The notes under the pieces: generated by a model | The model's database searches: none | Seen by the model: only the letters and a program-made list of their open reading frames with translations | Told to the model about the DNA's origin: nothing | Source: G965247475 sp965247475 | GTDB lineage: Bacteria; Chloroflexota; UBA11872 | Reading direction: 5' to 3' | DNA length: 64,000 nt | Assembly (NCBI GenBank): GCA_965247475.1 | Contig: OZ252016.1 | Coordinates: 124,001-188,000 of the forward strand | Made by a program: the position numbers and the translations under genes | Shown here: one piece after another, positions 51,653 through 59,600 of the stretch | Layout: each line of letters opens with the position of its first letter | How positions within the stretch are numbered: position 1 is the stretch's first letter

Positions 51653-52861
51653 ATGACCGACGCCCCCGATTTCCTCGCGCTCGCGCGCGATGTCGCAGGT
51701 TCAATCGCCGCGCGTGCCGAGCCGGCGGTCGGCGGATCGCGCTGGCAGACGATTGACTACTCCGGCCAGCCGCAGTACTCGACTGACATCTTCGCCGGGA
51801 CCACCGGCATCACGATCTTCCTGGCCGACCTCTTCGCCCAGACCGGCCACACGGCCTATCGCGATCTCGCCGAGGGCGGCGCGATGTGGGTCGACGGCCA
51901 GACGCGGGCCGAGCTCACCGCGCCCGATCGTGATGCCAGCCTCTACTTCGGCCTAGCCGGGGTGGGGATCGCGCTCCTGCGCCTGTTCGAAGCCACCGAT
52001 CGCCAGCGCTGGCTCGACGCCGCACTCGCGCGCGCCCGGGCGGCGCGCCGGGTCGAGTTCGAATCCGCCGAGATCATGCGGGGTGCGGCGGGCATCGGCA
52101 TCTTTCTCCTGCGCGCGCACCAGGCCACGGGCGATCGGTCGCACTTAGACGTCGCCGTCGACGTCGGGAACTCGGTGCTCGACGGCGCCAAGATCGAGGG
52201 CGCGGGCTGGCACTGGCCGTACAAACGGCCGTCCGGCGCGGTGGGGTCCTCCATTGGATTCGTCCACGGCGCTGCTGGAATCGCCTGCTTTCTCGCCGAG
52301 CTGTTCCGGTTCACGCACGACTCGCGCCTCGGGGACGCCGTGGTTGGCGCGGCCCGTTGGATCGAGTCGCAAGCCCTCGATACCCCGTTCGGCCCCGGCT
52401 GGGGGCGGTGGCCTGGCGACAACGCGCCGCCCCGGTTCCAGTGGTGCCACGGCGCGCCGGGCATCGGCTTGTTCGCCGCGCGCGCGTACGAGGCGATCGG
52501 CGACCAGTCGCTCCTGGATCTTGCGCTGCGCGGCGGCGAGTCCACCCATCAGGCCGGCGACTACCGCCAGAACCCGTCGCAGTGCCACGGCCTCGCGGGC
52601 AGCGGCGAGACGCTGATCGAACTCGCTCGCGTCACCGGCGACCGGCGCTGGCTTCGGCGCGCCCGCGAGTTCGGTCGGCTGGCCGCGGAGTACCGGGAGG
52701 ACACGCCGGGCGGCTCGCGCTGGCGCGGCGACGAGCCCGGCAACTACAGCCCCGACCTCATGATGGGCTCGGCCGGCGCCGGCCACTTCTTCCTGCGGCT
52801 TGCCCGGCCCGATCTCGTGCCCATGCCCCTGATGGTCATGCCCGGCCCCGCGCGCGGTTAG
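51653..52861 (+). CDS. LanC-like protein
   Basis: The 402-residue protein has the seven-fold alpha-toroid repeats of LanC-like proteins, each with a G-x-x-G turn (FAGTTGITIFLADLFAQTG, YFGLAGVGIALLRLFE, FVHGAAGIACFLAELF). The zinc ligands are complete: Cys in FQWCHGAPGIG and Cys-His in SQCHGLAGSGE. LanC enzymes close thioether rings in lantibiotics, while eukaryotic LanCL proteins add glutathione to dehydroamino acids. No precursor peptide or LanB/LanM dehydratase is nearby, so a lantibiotic role is not supported. It stands alone between the aminotransferase and the repeats. Confidence 0.85.
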   Translation: MTDAPDFLALARDVAGSIAARAEPAVGGSRWQTIDYSGQPQYSTDIFAGTTGITIFLADLFAQTGHTAYRDLAEGGAMWVDGQTRAELTAPDRDASLYFGLAGVGIALLRLFEATDRQRWLDAALARARAARRVEFESAEIMRGAAGIGIFLLRAHQATGDRSHLDVAVDVGNSVLDGAKIEGAGWHWPYKRPSGAVGSSIGFVHGAAGIACFLAELFRFTHDSRLGDAVVGAARWIESQALDTPFGPGWGRWPGDNAPPRFQWCHGAPGIGLFAARAYEAIGDQSLLDLALRGGESTHQAGDYRQNPSQCHGLAGSGETLIELARVTGDRRWLRRAREFGRLAAEYREDTPGGSRWRGDEPGNYSPDLMMGSAGAGHFFLRLARPDLVPMPLMVMPGPARG

Positions 52862-52873
52862 GCAGATCCGCCA

Positions 52874-52990
52874 GGTGGCCCGACTTTCAGGTCGGGATGT
52901 CCCCAGGCGATGTCATTCGAGGCGCAGCCGAGGAATCTCCCGGCCGCCGGATCGACGAAAGCATGTCCTGAGCGCATCGAACGTCCGGTC
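52874..52990 (+). repeat. Interspersed repeat cluster, family C hairpin plus A and B units
   Basis: The family C hairpin (52874-52904: GGTGG, CCCGACT, TTCAGGTCGGG) is followed by unit A (52913-52938) and a B-like unit near 52963-52985 (GTCCTGAGCGCATCGAACG). The order C-A-B here contrasts with A-C at 49.9-50.0 kb. Confidence 0.7.
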
Positions 52991-53027
52991 CCTCAGCGCG
53001 CGTCGTCGCAGTCGTCTTCGTGGCGCC

Positions 53028-53432
53028 CTAGGCCGGGTCCCCCTCCGGCTCGGCGCCCGCGCGTTCGCCGAAGGACTCGAACTGCTCGATCTTGGCCACG
53101 AAAAGGGTCGCGCCGCCGACCTCGACCTCGATCGGCCGCTCCAGCAGCGCCAGCTCGTCGCCCCAGCCGGACGTCTGCAGCACGGTCGTGCGCTCCGAAT
53201 GGCGCACGATCACGCTCAGCAGCTCGTCCAGCCGCGCCTCCGCCACTACGACCAGGATGGCGGCGTTCGTCCTCAGCAGAAAGCCGCCCGTGGTCGAGAT
53301 GCGCGTGTGGGGGAACCAGGCCTGGTTGAGCGCGGACGAGACGCGCGCAGCGTCCTCGTCCCGCACCACGGCCAGCACGGCTCGGTTCGGCGGCTCCGAC
53401 TGCACGTCGATGGGTCTGATCGCGGCCGTCAT
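53028..53432 (-). CDS. YaaQ/DarA-like PII-type cyclic di-AMP receptor candidate
   Basis: The 134-residue protein aligns by eye with the YaaQ/DarA (DUF970) family: AVVRDEDAARVSSALNQAWF, STTGGFLLRTNAAILVVV and the closing RPIEVEVGGATLFVAKIEQF. Such trimeric PII-like proteins bind cyclic di-AMP in Firmicutes. No diadenylate cyclase is in this window, so ligand binding is inferred from the family only. It lies 10 bases after a shorter paralogue, and the pair is divergent from a GntR regulator. Confidence 0.8.
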   Translation of the reverse strand: MTAAIRPIDVQSEPPNRAVLAVVRDEDAARVSSALNQAWFPHTRISTTGGFLLRTNAAILVVVAEARLDELLSVIVRHSERTTVLQTSGWGDELALLERPIEVEVGGATLFVAKIEQFESFGERAGAEPEGDPA

Positions 53433-53442
53433 CCGGGAACCG

Positions 53443-53733
53443 CTACACCCGAACCGTCGACGCCAGCCGGATCACGAACTGGATCCCGTACACCGAACCA
53501 CTCGGCCCTTCGCCCGCCGCGTGCGTGCATGACTCCCGAATCAGCGCGCGCACGTCCTCGACGGCCGCGCTTGGCACTCCGGTCAAGAAGATCACGTTTC
53601 CACGCCGCAAGAAGCCGCCGTGGGCGTTGATGCGCGTGGCGCGGTACTCCCCTTGGACCAACGCCTGGTTCACCGCGTTCGCGTCATCGTTGTGCACCAC
53701 GGCGCACACCAGGTGATCGATCGGCTCGGTCAT
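53443..53733 (-). CDS. Second YaaQ/DarA-like protein, short version
   Basis: The start is ATG 53733 (TEPIDHLVCAVVHNDDANAV), giving 96 residues; a longer form from 53775 is possible. NAHGGFLRRGNVIFLTGVP is the family core with the conserved GGFLRRGN loop. The C-terminal beta-hairpin is replaced by a shorter SGSVYGIQFVIRL tail, so it may form a mixed trimer with its neighbour or bind another ligand. It is first in the two-gene unit. Confidence 0.78.
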   Translation of the reverse strand: MTEPIDHLVCAVVHNDDANAVNQALVQGEYRATRINAHGGFLRRGNVIFLTGVPSAAVEDVRALIRESCTHAAGEGPSGSVYGIQFVIRLASTVRV

Positions 53734-53774
53734 TGCAGACACCGCGGTTCGGAAGGGGGATCCGGTTGCCGCCA

Positions 53775-53789
53775 TATATCATATACAAT
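53775..53789. promoter_or_regulatory. AT-rich divergent promoter and possible operator
   Basis: TATAT-C-ATATA (53775-53785) is a palindrome, followed by TACAAT-type -10 sequence on the plus strand (53784-53789) and TATGAT on the minus strand. It stands in the 137-base gap between the DarA-like pair and the GntR gene, where a GntR-type regulator would commonly bind its own promoter. Confidence 0.4.
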
Positions 53790-53870
53790 CCGATCGATCG
53801 ATCCTCCGCGCGTCCTGCGACGCCACGCCGCGTGCCTGAGCGCAGACCCAAATCCGTGGGCGTCGCCCCG

Positions 53871-54584
53871 ATGACCGCCGCCAACCGACTCGAGCCGGCC
53901 GGTCGGTCGGTGCGCTTCCGTACCAAGCGCGAGGTCGCCTACGCGGCCCTGCGCAACGCCATCCAGTCCGGCCGCCTCGCGCCCGGTGAGCGATTGATCA
54001 TCAGTCGTCTGGCGAACGAGCTCGAGCTCAGCGACGTTCCGGTGCGTGAGGCGCTGTTCCAGCTGGAGGCCGAGGGGCTCGTCTTCAACCGGCCGCACGT
54101 CGGCTCGATCGTGGCCGAGATCGACGCGAAGGATGTCCTCGACGTGTACATGGTCAGCGCCATCGTCGAGGGCGCCGCCGCCGCCTGGGCCGTTGCACAC
54201 CTGACCGACGAGGATCTGGCCGCGCTCGACCATCTGCTGCAGGCCATGGATGAGGCGGTCGCCGCCGGGGACCTCGATGCCTTCGCCGCCCACGATCGCG
54301 CCTTCCATCGCGCGCTCTATCGGCGGAGTCCTTCCGAGCGCCTGCTCGCGATTATCGACGAGCTCTGGAATACCAAGGAGCGGGCGCGCACCGCGTTTCC
54401 GGCGCGCGCCCGCGGGGCCGAGTCGCAACGCGAGCATCGAGCGATCATGGCGGCCGTTCGCGCGCGCGATCCGGTCGCGGCCGAGCGCCAGATGCGTGAC
54501 CATCTCACCACGGCGGCGCATACCCGGTCGGCGCAGATCGAGGGCCGGCCGGCCCACCACCGCTCGGACGCCGATCCCGACTAG
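53871..54584 (+). CDS. GntR-family transcription regulator, FadR/FCD type
   Basis: The ATG at 53871 gives 237 residues; the frame is open further upstream but that part overlaps the divergent promoter. The winged helix is near the N-terminus: REVAYAALRNAIQSGRLAPG, LANELELSDVPVREALFQLE and EGLVFNRPHVGSIV. The FCD effector domain follows, with DAFAAHDRAFHRALYRRSP carrying the Asp/His metal-site residues and REHRAIMAAVRARD the last histidine. The effector is probably a small carboxylate. The divergent DarA-like genes may be its targets. Confidence 0.88.
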   Translation: MTAANRLEPAGRSVRFRTKREVAYAALRNAIQSGRLAPGERLIISRLANELELSDVPVREALFQLEAEGLVFNRPHVGSIVAEIDAKDVLDVYMVSAIVEGAAAAWAVAHLTDEDLAALDHLLQAMDEAVAAGDLDAFAAHDRAFHRALYRRSPSERLLAIIDELWNTKERARTAFPARARGAESQREHRAIMAAVRARDPVAAERQMRDHLTTAAHTRSAQIEGRPAHHRSDADPD

Positions 54585-54631
54585 CCGTCCTGGGCTGGTG
54601 GCGCGCGCTGGCTAGCCGGGGAGTGATCCTA

Positions 54632-54637
54632 TATAAT
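54632..54637 (+). promoter_or_regulatory. Promoter -10 (TATAAT) for the orphan RNA unit
   Basis: A perfect TATAAT sits in an AT-rich island (CTATATAATATTTG) within GC-rich DNA, 48 bases after the GntR stop. The best -35 at the usual distance is TGGCTA, which is weak. Transcription would start near 54644. Confidence 0.5.
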
Positions 54638-54709
54638 ATTTGTGTCGGTGGTCAGTGCCGACATACGGTGTGATGGCCGCTACGGCGGTCCTGAGGAAGG
54701 TGGACGTCG

Positions 54710-54769
54710 ATGGACATCCGCATTCTGATCGGACGTTGGCAGATTGACACTCCAGGCCCCGCGGTCTGA
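54710..54769 (+). CDS. Possible 19-residue peptide within the orphan RNA
   Basis: The frame reads MDIRILIGRWQIDTPGPAV and stops at TGA. GAGGAAGG (54693-54700) lies nine bases before the ATG, among the best ribosome sites in this stretch. The last codons overlap the first arm of the CCCCGCGG stem, which is how leader peptides are often coupled to attenuators. It could be a leader peptide or coincidental. Confidence 0.35.
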   Translation: MDIRILIGRWQIDTPGPAV

Positions 54770-54919
54770 GCCGACGAACGCCGCGGGGCAGCAGGCCACG
54801 CCGATTCCGGATGTCGAGGCGGCGCTGGGCTACAGGTGCCCTCACGCAGCGGCCGAGCACGCGGTACGTGATGCCGGAATCGCCGACGGCCGAGCGCGGT
54901 CGCGAATAGCGATTTCGCA

Positions 54920-54959
54920 GTGAGACCCGCACAACGACTGTGTGGGTCTCACTTTGTGT
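54920..54959 (+). terminator. Strong intrinsic terminator
   Basis: GTGAGACCCGCAC (54920-54932) pairs with GTGTGGGTCTCAC (54940-54952) across a seven-base loop, giving about 13 pairs, followed by TTTGTGT. It would stop plus-strand transcription coming from the orphan RNA unit or from the GntR gene. On the minus strand no T-run follows. Confidence 0.75.
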
Positions 54960-55021
54960 CGTGGACCTGACAACCGTGCGATCGACCGGCCGTCCCGCGG
55001 ACGGGTGGCGCGAGTGTGCCT

Positions 55022-55921
55022 CTACAGACCCGCCGCGTCCGCCTTCGCCGTCACGATCTCGGCCATCTTCAACGACGCCGCGTCGATCATGTCACCGTCG
55101 ATGGCAATCGCCCCGAGGCCCTGGTCCAGCGCTTTCGTGTACTCGGCCATGATCGTGCGGGCCTTGGCGATGTCGCCGGTCGATGGTGTGAACACGTCGA
55201 GCGCCACGTCGATCTGGTCCGGATGGATGGCCCACTTGCCGTCGCAGCCCAGCGCCAGCGCCATCCCGCACGATTCACGGTAGCCGTCCAGATTCTTGTA
55301 GTCGGCGAACGGCCCGTCGGTTACCTGCACCTCGGCCGCTCGCGCCGCTACCACAATCCGGTGGATCGCGTAGTGCCAGACGTGTCCCGGATAGTTCTCG
55401 CTGGCCCCGATCGACAGCCCGCGCGCCTGCACGCTCGCCGAGTAGTCGCCCGGACCGAAGATCAAGCTCCTCAGGCGCGGGCTGGCGAACGCGATCTCGT
55501 TCACGTTCGCCATTCCGGATGCCGTCTCGATCTGCGCCTCGATCCCGATCCGCCCCAGCTCGAGCCCGTTGTTCTCCTCGATCTGCGTCAGCAGCGTATC
55601 GAGCATGTAGACATCGGCCGCGCAGTTAGCCTTGGGCAGCATGATGGTGTCCAGCGTCGCGCCGGCCCCTTCCACCACCGCGATCAGATCGCCGTAGAAC
55701 CACTTGGTGTCCAGCCCGTTGACCCGCACGCACGCGATCTTGCCCGACCAGTCGAACTCGTTGAGCGCCTGCACCACCACCGGGCGCGACTCGACCTTTT
55801 GGTTCGGCGCGACGCTGTCCTCGAGGTCCAGGAACACGTGGTCCGCCTTGCTTTGACTGCCCTTCTCGAGCATGCGCAGGTTCGAGCCGGGACTGGCGAG
55901 CTGGACGCGCCGGAGTTCCAT
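55022..55921 (-). CDS. HpcH/HpaI aldolase, CitE-like (malyl-CoA/citramalyl-CoA lyase type)
   Basis: The 299-residue protein has LASPGSNLRMLEKGSQSKAD, DHVFLDLEDSVAPNQK and VRVNGLDTKWFYGD, the TIM-barrel start and magnesium-ligand region of CitE/Mcl enzymes. AQIETASGMANVNEIA supplies the metal-binding Glu, and FGPGDYSASV and KWAIHPDQI finish the active site. Such enzymes cleave or make CoA esters of malate or citramalate. No CitF or CitD subunits are near, so a citrate lyase is unlikely. It could serve glyoxylate assimilation or itaconate breakdown. The ATG start is at 55921. Confidence 0.87.
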   Translation of the reverse strand: MELRRVQLASPGSNLRMLEKGSQSKADHVFLDLEDSVAPNQKVESRPVVVQALNEFDWSGKIACVRVNGLDTKWFYGDLIAVVEGAGATLDTIMLPKANCAADVYMLDTLLTQIEENNGLELGRIGIEAQIETASGMANVNEIAFASPRLRSLIFGPGDYSASVQARGLSIGASENYPGHVWHYAIHRIVVAARAAEVQVTDGPFADYKNLDGYRESCGMALALGCDGKWAIHPDQIDVALDVFTPSTGDIAKARTIMAEYTKALDQGLGAIAIDGDMIDAASLKMAEIVTAKADAAGL

Positions 55922-56124
55922 CAGTGGTAGTTCTCAGTCATCGGTGAGAGCGTGCCCGCATTGTGCCCTATGCGCGCGCGGGATCGCATGGCGCGACCCC
56001 GACCGATTGTCTGAATCCCACCGCCCGGCCGAGCGCCGGCGCCCGTGCGTCACCGAGAAGGCACGCACAGCGGGCTGGAAGCGCGAGCGGATCAGGTGCC
56101 GGTAGTTCTCGGCGACAACGCCCG

Positions 56125-57834
56125 CTAGCCGGTCGCTTTGCCGTGGGCGCCCTGCACCACCGGTGTGGTCACCGCGCCGAGGCTGGCCGACGACACCAGC
56201 GCCGCGTACTTGGCCATCACCCCGGTCGGATATCGAGGCTCGGGCGCCGTCCACTGGCTGAGTCGGCGCTCCAGCTCGGCGTCGTCGATCTCGACCGCCA
56301 GCTGCCGGCCCTCGAAGTCCACGCTGATCATGTCGCCATCCCGCACCGCCGCGATCGGTCCGCGATGGGCGGCTTCCGGCGCCACGTGGCTGATCATGAA
56401 CCCGTGCGTGGCGCCCGAGAATCGCCCGTCCGTCATCAGCGCGATCTGGTCGCCCAGGCCCGCGCCCTGGATTGCTCCGGTCACCTTCAGCATCTCGCGC
56501 ATGCCTGGACCGCCCACCGGCCCTTCATACCGAATGACCACGAAATCGCCCGGGTTGAGAGTTCCGTCCTCCACCGCCTTGAAGCACGCCTCCTCGCTCT
56601 CGAACACGCGCGCCGGGCCGCGGAAGCTGGAGCGATCCTGCCCCGAAGCCTTGAGCACGCACCCATCCGGGGCCAGGTTGCCGCGCAGGATTGCCAACCC
56701 GCCGGTCGCTTTGATCGGTGACGTGATGTCGCGGATGACCTCCTGACCCGGCGTCAGCCTGGCGGCGGCGGCGACCTCACGGACCGTTCGGCCGTCAACC
56801 CCGCGGACGCTGCCGTCGATCAGCTCGCGCTTGAGCAGTTCCTTGGCGATCGCGCTCATGCCGCCTGCCGCATAGACGTCCGTTGCCACGAACCGGCCCC
56901 ACGGCTTCAGATCCGCGATGATCGGCGTCCGCGCCGCGATTCGATCAAAGTCCTCGAGCTCGAGCGGCACGCCCGCCTCATAGGCGATCGCCAGCAGATG
57001 AAGCACGGCGTTGGTTGAACCGCCGGTGGCGGCCACGGCCGCGATGGCGTTCTCGATGGACGCGCGCGTCACGATGTCCCGCGGCCGCACGCCCCGCTCC
57101 AGCACTTCCATCACCAGGCGGCCGGCGTCCACCGCCGCCGTTTCCTTGTCCGCGCTCGGCGCCGGGATGGCGTTGGCGCCAAACGGGCTGATGCCCAGGA
57201 ACTCGAGCGCCGTGGCCATCGTATTGGCGGTGAACTGGCCGCCGCACGCGCCTTCACCCGGGCAGGCCGTGTTCTCGATCGCCAGCAATTCCTCGTCGCT
57301 GATGTTGCCCGCCAGGCGTGCGCCCACCGCCTCGAACACATCCTGAATTGTCAGGTTGCGCCCATCGAGCTTTCCCGGCTCGGTGCTGCCGGTGTAGAGC
57401 GCCAGACCCGGGATGTTCAGCCGCGCGAGCGCCATCACGCCGGCCGGGAGTGTCTTGTCACACCCGACCAGCACCACCAGCGCGTCCACCGAGTGCCCGC
57501 GAGCCGCGATCTCGATCGAGTCCGCGATCACCTCGCGGCTCACCAGCGACGCCCGCATGCCCTCGGTGCCCATCGACCCGCCGTCCGACACGGAGATGGT
57601 GTTGAACTCCATCGGTGTGCCGCCCGCGGCCCGGATGCCCTCCTTCACCTTCAGGGCCAGCCGACGGTGGTTGATGTTGCATGGCATCGTCTCGATCCAC
57701 TCGTGCGCGACGCCGATCAGCGGGCGCGAGAGATCCTCGTCGCTGAACCCGATCGCTTTCAGGTGCGCGCGCGCCGGCGCGCGCGCCGGCCCCTGCAGCA
57801 TGGCCGCGCTGTTTCGATTCAGCGGCTGCGCCAT
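56125..57834 (-). CDS. ilvD: Dihydroxy-acid dehydratase
   Basis: IlvD makes the 2-oxo acids that precede valine, leucine and isoleucine. The start is ATG 57834, with GGAGGAAG a few bases upstream, giving 569 residues; the open frame beyond it is not coding. Key blocks are ETMPCNINHRRLALKVKEG, LVGCDKTLPAGVMA and CPGEGACGGQFTANTMA, which carry the three cluster cysteines of the [2Fe-2S] subtype, and SVDFEGRQLAVEI near the C-terminus. No other ilv gene is near. The N-terminal RAPARAPARA-type stretch comes from a short GC-rich direct repeat. Confidence 0.95.
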   Translation of the reverse strand: MAQPLNRNSAAMLQGPARAPARAHLKAIGFSDEDLSRPLIGVAHEWIETMPCNINHRRLALKVKEGIRAAGGTPMEFNTISVSDGGSMGTEGMRASLVSREVIADSIEIAARGHSVDALVVLVGCDKTLPAGVMALARLNIPGLALYTGSTEPGKLDGRNLTIQDVFEAVGARLAGNISDEELLAIENTACPGEGACGGQFTANTMATALEFLGISPFGANAIPAPSADKETAAVDAGRLVMEVLERGVRPRDIVTRASIENAIAAVAATGGSTNAVLHLLAIAYEAGVPLELEDFDRIAARTPIIADLKPWGRFVATDVYAAGGMSAIAKELLKRELIDGSVRGVDGRTVREVAAAARLTPGQEVIRDITSPIKATGGLAILRGNLAPDGCVLKASGQDRSSFRGPARVFESEEACFKAVEDGTLNPGDFVVIRYEGPVGGPGMREMLKVTGAIQGAGLGDQIALMTDGRFSGATHGFMISHVAPEAAHRGPIAAVRDGDMISVDFEGRQLAVEIDDAELERRLSQWTAPEPRYPTGVMAKYAALVSSASLGAVTTPVVQGAHGKATG

Positions 57835-58160
57835 CGAGCTTCCTCCAGTGCCGTGCTTGTGAAGCGCCGGTCCAGCGCGAAGATGCGACCGGTGGGTCGT
57901 ACACGTCTCAGCCACTGGCCGCTGCTGTCACGTCCTTTGCCGCGTCATTCCGGGCGCGGAGATGCGCTCGGCTCCGCGCACCTGATCGATTGTGTCAGCA
58001 TGCCTGATCGCCGTTCAAGCCGTTCGTCACCGCCGGCGCGCCAATCACTGGGTCCAGCCGGCGGCCCTGCCGGCCGCGGCGATCGAATGGCCGCGGCGCT
58101 TCGATTCGGAACCCCTCGGTTAGGCCTCGCAGCAATCGATGCCGGCCGCGCTGTCCAGCT
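57835..58160. other. Gap between ilvD and the mutarotase gene
   Basis: The 326-base gap has the ilvD ribosome site at its left edge, a truncated unit A (CGTCATTCCGGGCGCGGA, 57943-57960) and otherwise unremarkable GC-rich sequence. No gene is seen. The ilvD promoter must lie here but no strong -10 was found. Confidence 0.5.
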
Positions 58161-58475
58161 CTAGTCTTGGTGAAAGACCTCGTCGAGCAGCGTCAGCGGC
58201 ACCAGGCCCGAGCTCGTATCCACATCCAGAATGTCCGCGTGCGCCGCCTGCCAGCGGGCCTGTGCGTCGGACGCGGCCAGATACGCGCTCGTCGCTTCCC
58301 AGTCCTCGCACTCCAGGTACCCGATGGCGTGGTGGTCCAACAGGTAGATCGAGTAGTTGCGGATCCCCGCCCGCCGAATCTCGTCGCGCAGCTCCGGCCA
58401 CACCGCCGAATGCGTTCGCCGGTAATCGGCGACTCGATCCGGCCTGATCGACAGCTCGAACGCCACTCGTTGCAC
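58161..58475 (-). CDS. rhaM: L-rhamnose mutarotase-like protein
   Basis: RhaM interconverts the alpha and beta forms of L-rhamnose. The 104 residues match the family: VADYRRTHSAVWPELRDEI, IRNYSIYLLDHHAIGYLE and a closing ARWQAAHADILD. The start is a GTG (58473-58475) with AGGGGAGG seven bases upstream. No other rhamnose-catabolic gene is present, though the glycan locus could involve deoxyhexoses. It is divergent from nudC with a 76-base gap. Confidence 0.88.
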   Translation of the reverse strand: MQRVAFELSIRPDRVADYRRTHSAVWPELRDEIRRAGIRNYSIYLLDHHAIGYLECEDWEATSAYLAASDAQARWQAAHADILDVDTSSGLVPLTLLDEVFHQD

Positions 58476-58551
58476 GCCGTATCCTCCCCTACAGTGACTC
58501 GCGGCCCGGTCGCACCACCGTACGTCGCCGATCGATGCGAGGCCCCTGCAG

Positions 58552-59472
58552 ATGACGGTCTCTCACACCTTCGCGGGCAACCGACTCGACCGCGGCGACC
58601 GTGAGCGGCGCGATCCGGAGTGGCTGCGCTCCCGCGCCGCCGATCCGGTCAGCCGGTTCCTTCCGCTGTGGCGCCTCAATGTACCGATCACGGCCGAACC
58701 GGAAACCCGGCTGGTCTGGATCTCCCCGCGGCAGCTGGAAGACCTCGATGCGGCTGGCCCGCCGATCTTCCTCGGTCTCCGCGACAGCATTGCGCACTTC
58801 ACGATCGACGTCTCCGCCGTCGACGACCCGGCGCGGCGGTTCGGCGCCAATGGCCGGTGGATCTACGGGGAAGCGCGCGAGGCCGCCGCCGTGCTCGAGG
58901 CGGGCGATGCGGGCATTGTGGCGCAGGCGCGCGCCCAGCTTGATTGGCACCGGCGCCACGGGTTCTGCGGCGTCTGCGGGCAGGCCACCGACATCGAGCG
59001 CGGCGGCCAGCAGCGCCGGTGCTCCGAGTGTGGGGCGCTCCACTTCCCGCGCACGGACCCCGTCGTCATCGTGGTTGTCGACGATGGTGATCGCTGCCTG
59101 CTTGGCCAGTCACGCGGCCGGCTCGCGCGTCTCGGCACGTACTCGGCCCTCGCCGGGTTCGTGGACCAGGGCGAAGCGATCGAAGAGGCCGTGCGCCGCG
59201 AGGTCCGCGAGGAAGCCGGCATCGAGGTCGGAGACGTTCGCTACCACTCGTCCCAGCCCTGGCCGTTTCCGTCGTCGCTCATGATTGGGTGTCATGGGCG
59301 GGCGCTCACCACCGAGATCTATGTCGACGACGAGGAGATGATCGACGTCCGGTGGTTCGAACGCGGCGACGTGCTGCTCGCGCTCGAAGGGCGCAATCCG
59401 AATCTCTTAGTGCCGCAGCCCATCGCCATCGCCCACCACCTCATCAGGGCCTGGGCGGAAGGTGAGGTCTGA
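58552..59472 (+). CDS. nudC: NAD+/NADH pyrophosphatase NudC
   Basis: NudC cleaves NADH to NMNH and AMP and can remove NAD caps from RNA. The 306-residue protein has the zinc ribbon CGVCGQ ... CSECG (about residues 144-163), the Nudix box GFVDQGEAIEEAVRREVREE and, after it, SQPWPFPSS, the NudC-specific SQPWPFPxS signature. The N-terminal domain (LPLWRLNVPITAEPETRLVW) is typical of longer NudC proteins. Confidence 0.95.
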   Translation: MTVSHTFAGNRLDRGDRERRDPEWLRSRAADPVSRFLPLWRLNVPITAEPETRLVWISPRQLEDLDAAGPPIFLGLRDSIAHFTIDVSAVDDPARRFGANGRWIYGEAREAAAVLEAGDAGIVAQARAQLDWHRRHGFCGVCGQATDIERGGQQRRCSECGALHFPRTDPVVIVVVDDGDRCLLGQSRGRLARLGTYSALAGFVDQGEAIEEAVRREVREEAGIEVGDVRYHSSQPWPFPSSLMIGCHGRALTTEIYVDDEEMIDVRWFERGDVLLALEGRNPNLLVPQPIAIAHHLIRAWAEGEV

Positions 59473-59482
59473 TCGGCGCGAG

Positions 59483-59496
59483 CGGTTCGCGAACCG
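59483..59496. promoter_or_regulatory. Perfect 14-base palindrome after nudC
   Basis: CGGTTCG-CGAACCG lies 11 bases after the nudC stop. It has no loop, so it is more like a protein-binding site or one arm of a two-way terminator than a normal hairpin terminator. It is the only noteworthy element in the 128-base gap before the toxin gene. Confidence 0.3.
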
Positions 59497-59600
59497 TCCC
59501 TCCGACGACGCTGCGTGTTGGTCCCAGGCTGATGCGCGGTCGCGGCTAGTGGGATACGTCAGGCCATATCCGGCGACCCTTGCTACCGGCGTCCGGCGCG

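Larger units (their letters stand above)
54643..54959 (+). ncRNA. Candidate structured orphan RNA of about 315 nt
   Basis: Between a TATAAT box and a strong terminator no long gene is present, yet several perfect stems occur: TGTCGG/CCGACA (54643-54663), CCCCGCGG/CCGCGGGG (54757-54764 with 54781-54788), GATTCCGG/CCGGAATC (54803-54810 with 54874-54881) and the terminator (54920-54952). The region also contains a Shine-Dalgarno and a 19-codon frame (54710-54769). The gene next downstream is on the opposite strand, so this is not an ordinary leader. It could be a regulatory RNA or a free leader-peptide unit. I did not recognise it as 6S, tmRNA, SRP or RNase P RNA. The structure is seen; transcription is inferred. 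Confidence 0.45.

Noticed and set aside
54612..54932. 106-codon minus-strand frame across the orphan RNA
   Set aside because: Very Arg-rich, no ribosome site, no motif, and it lies opposite the structured segment.
57770..57800. Short GC direct repeat near the ilvD start
   Set aside because: It only encodes an Arg-Ala-Pro stretch of IlvD and has too few units to suggest a separate element.
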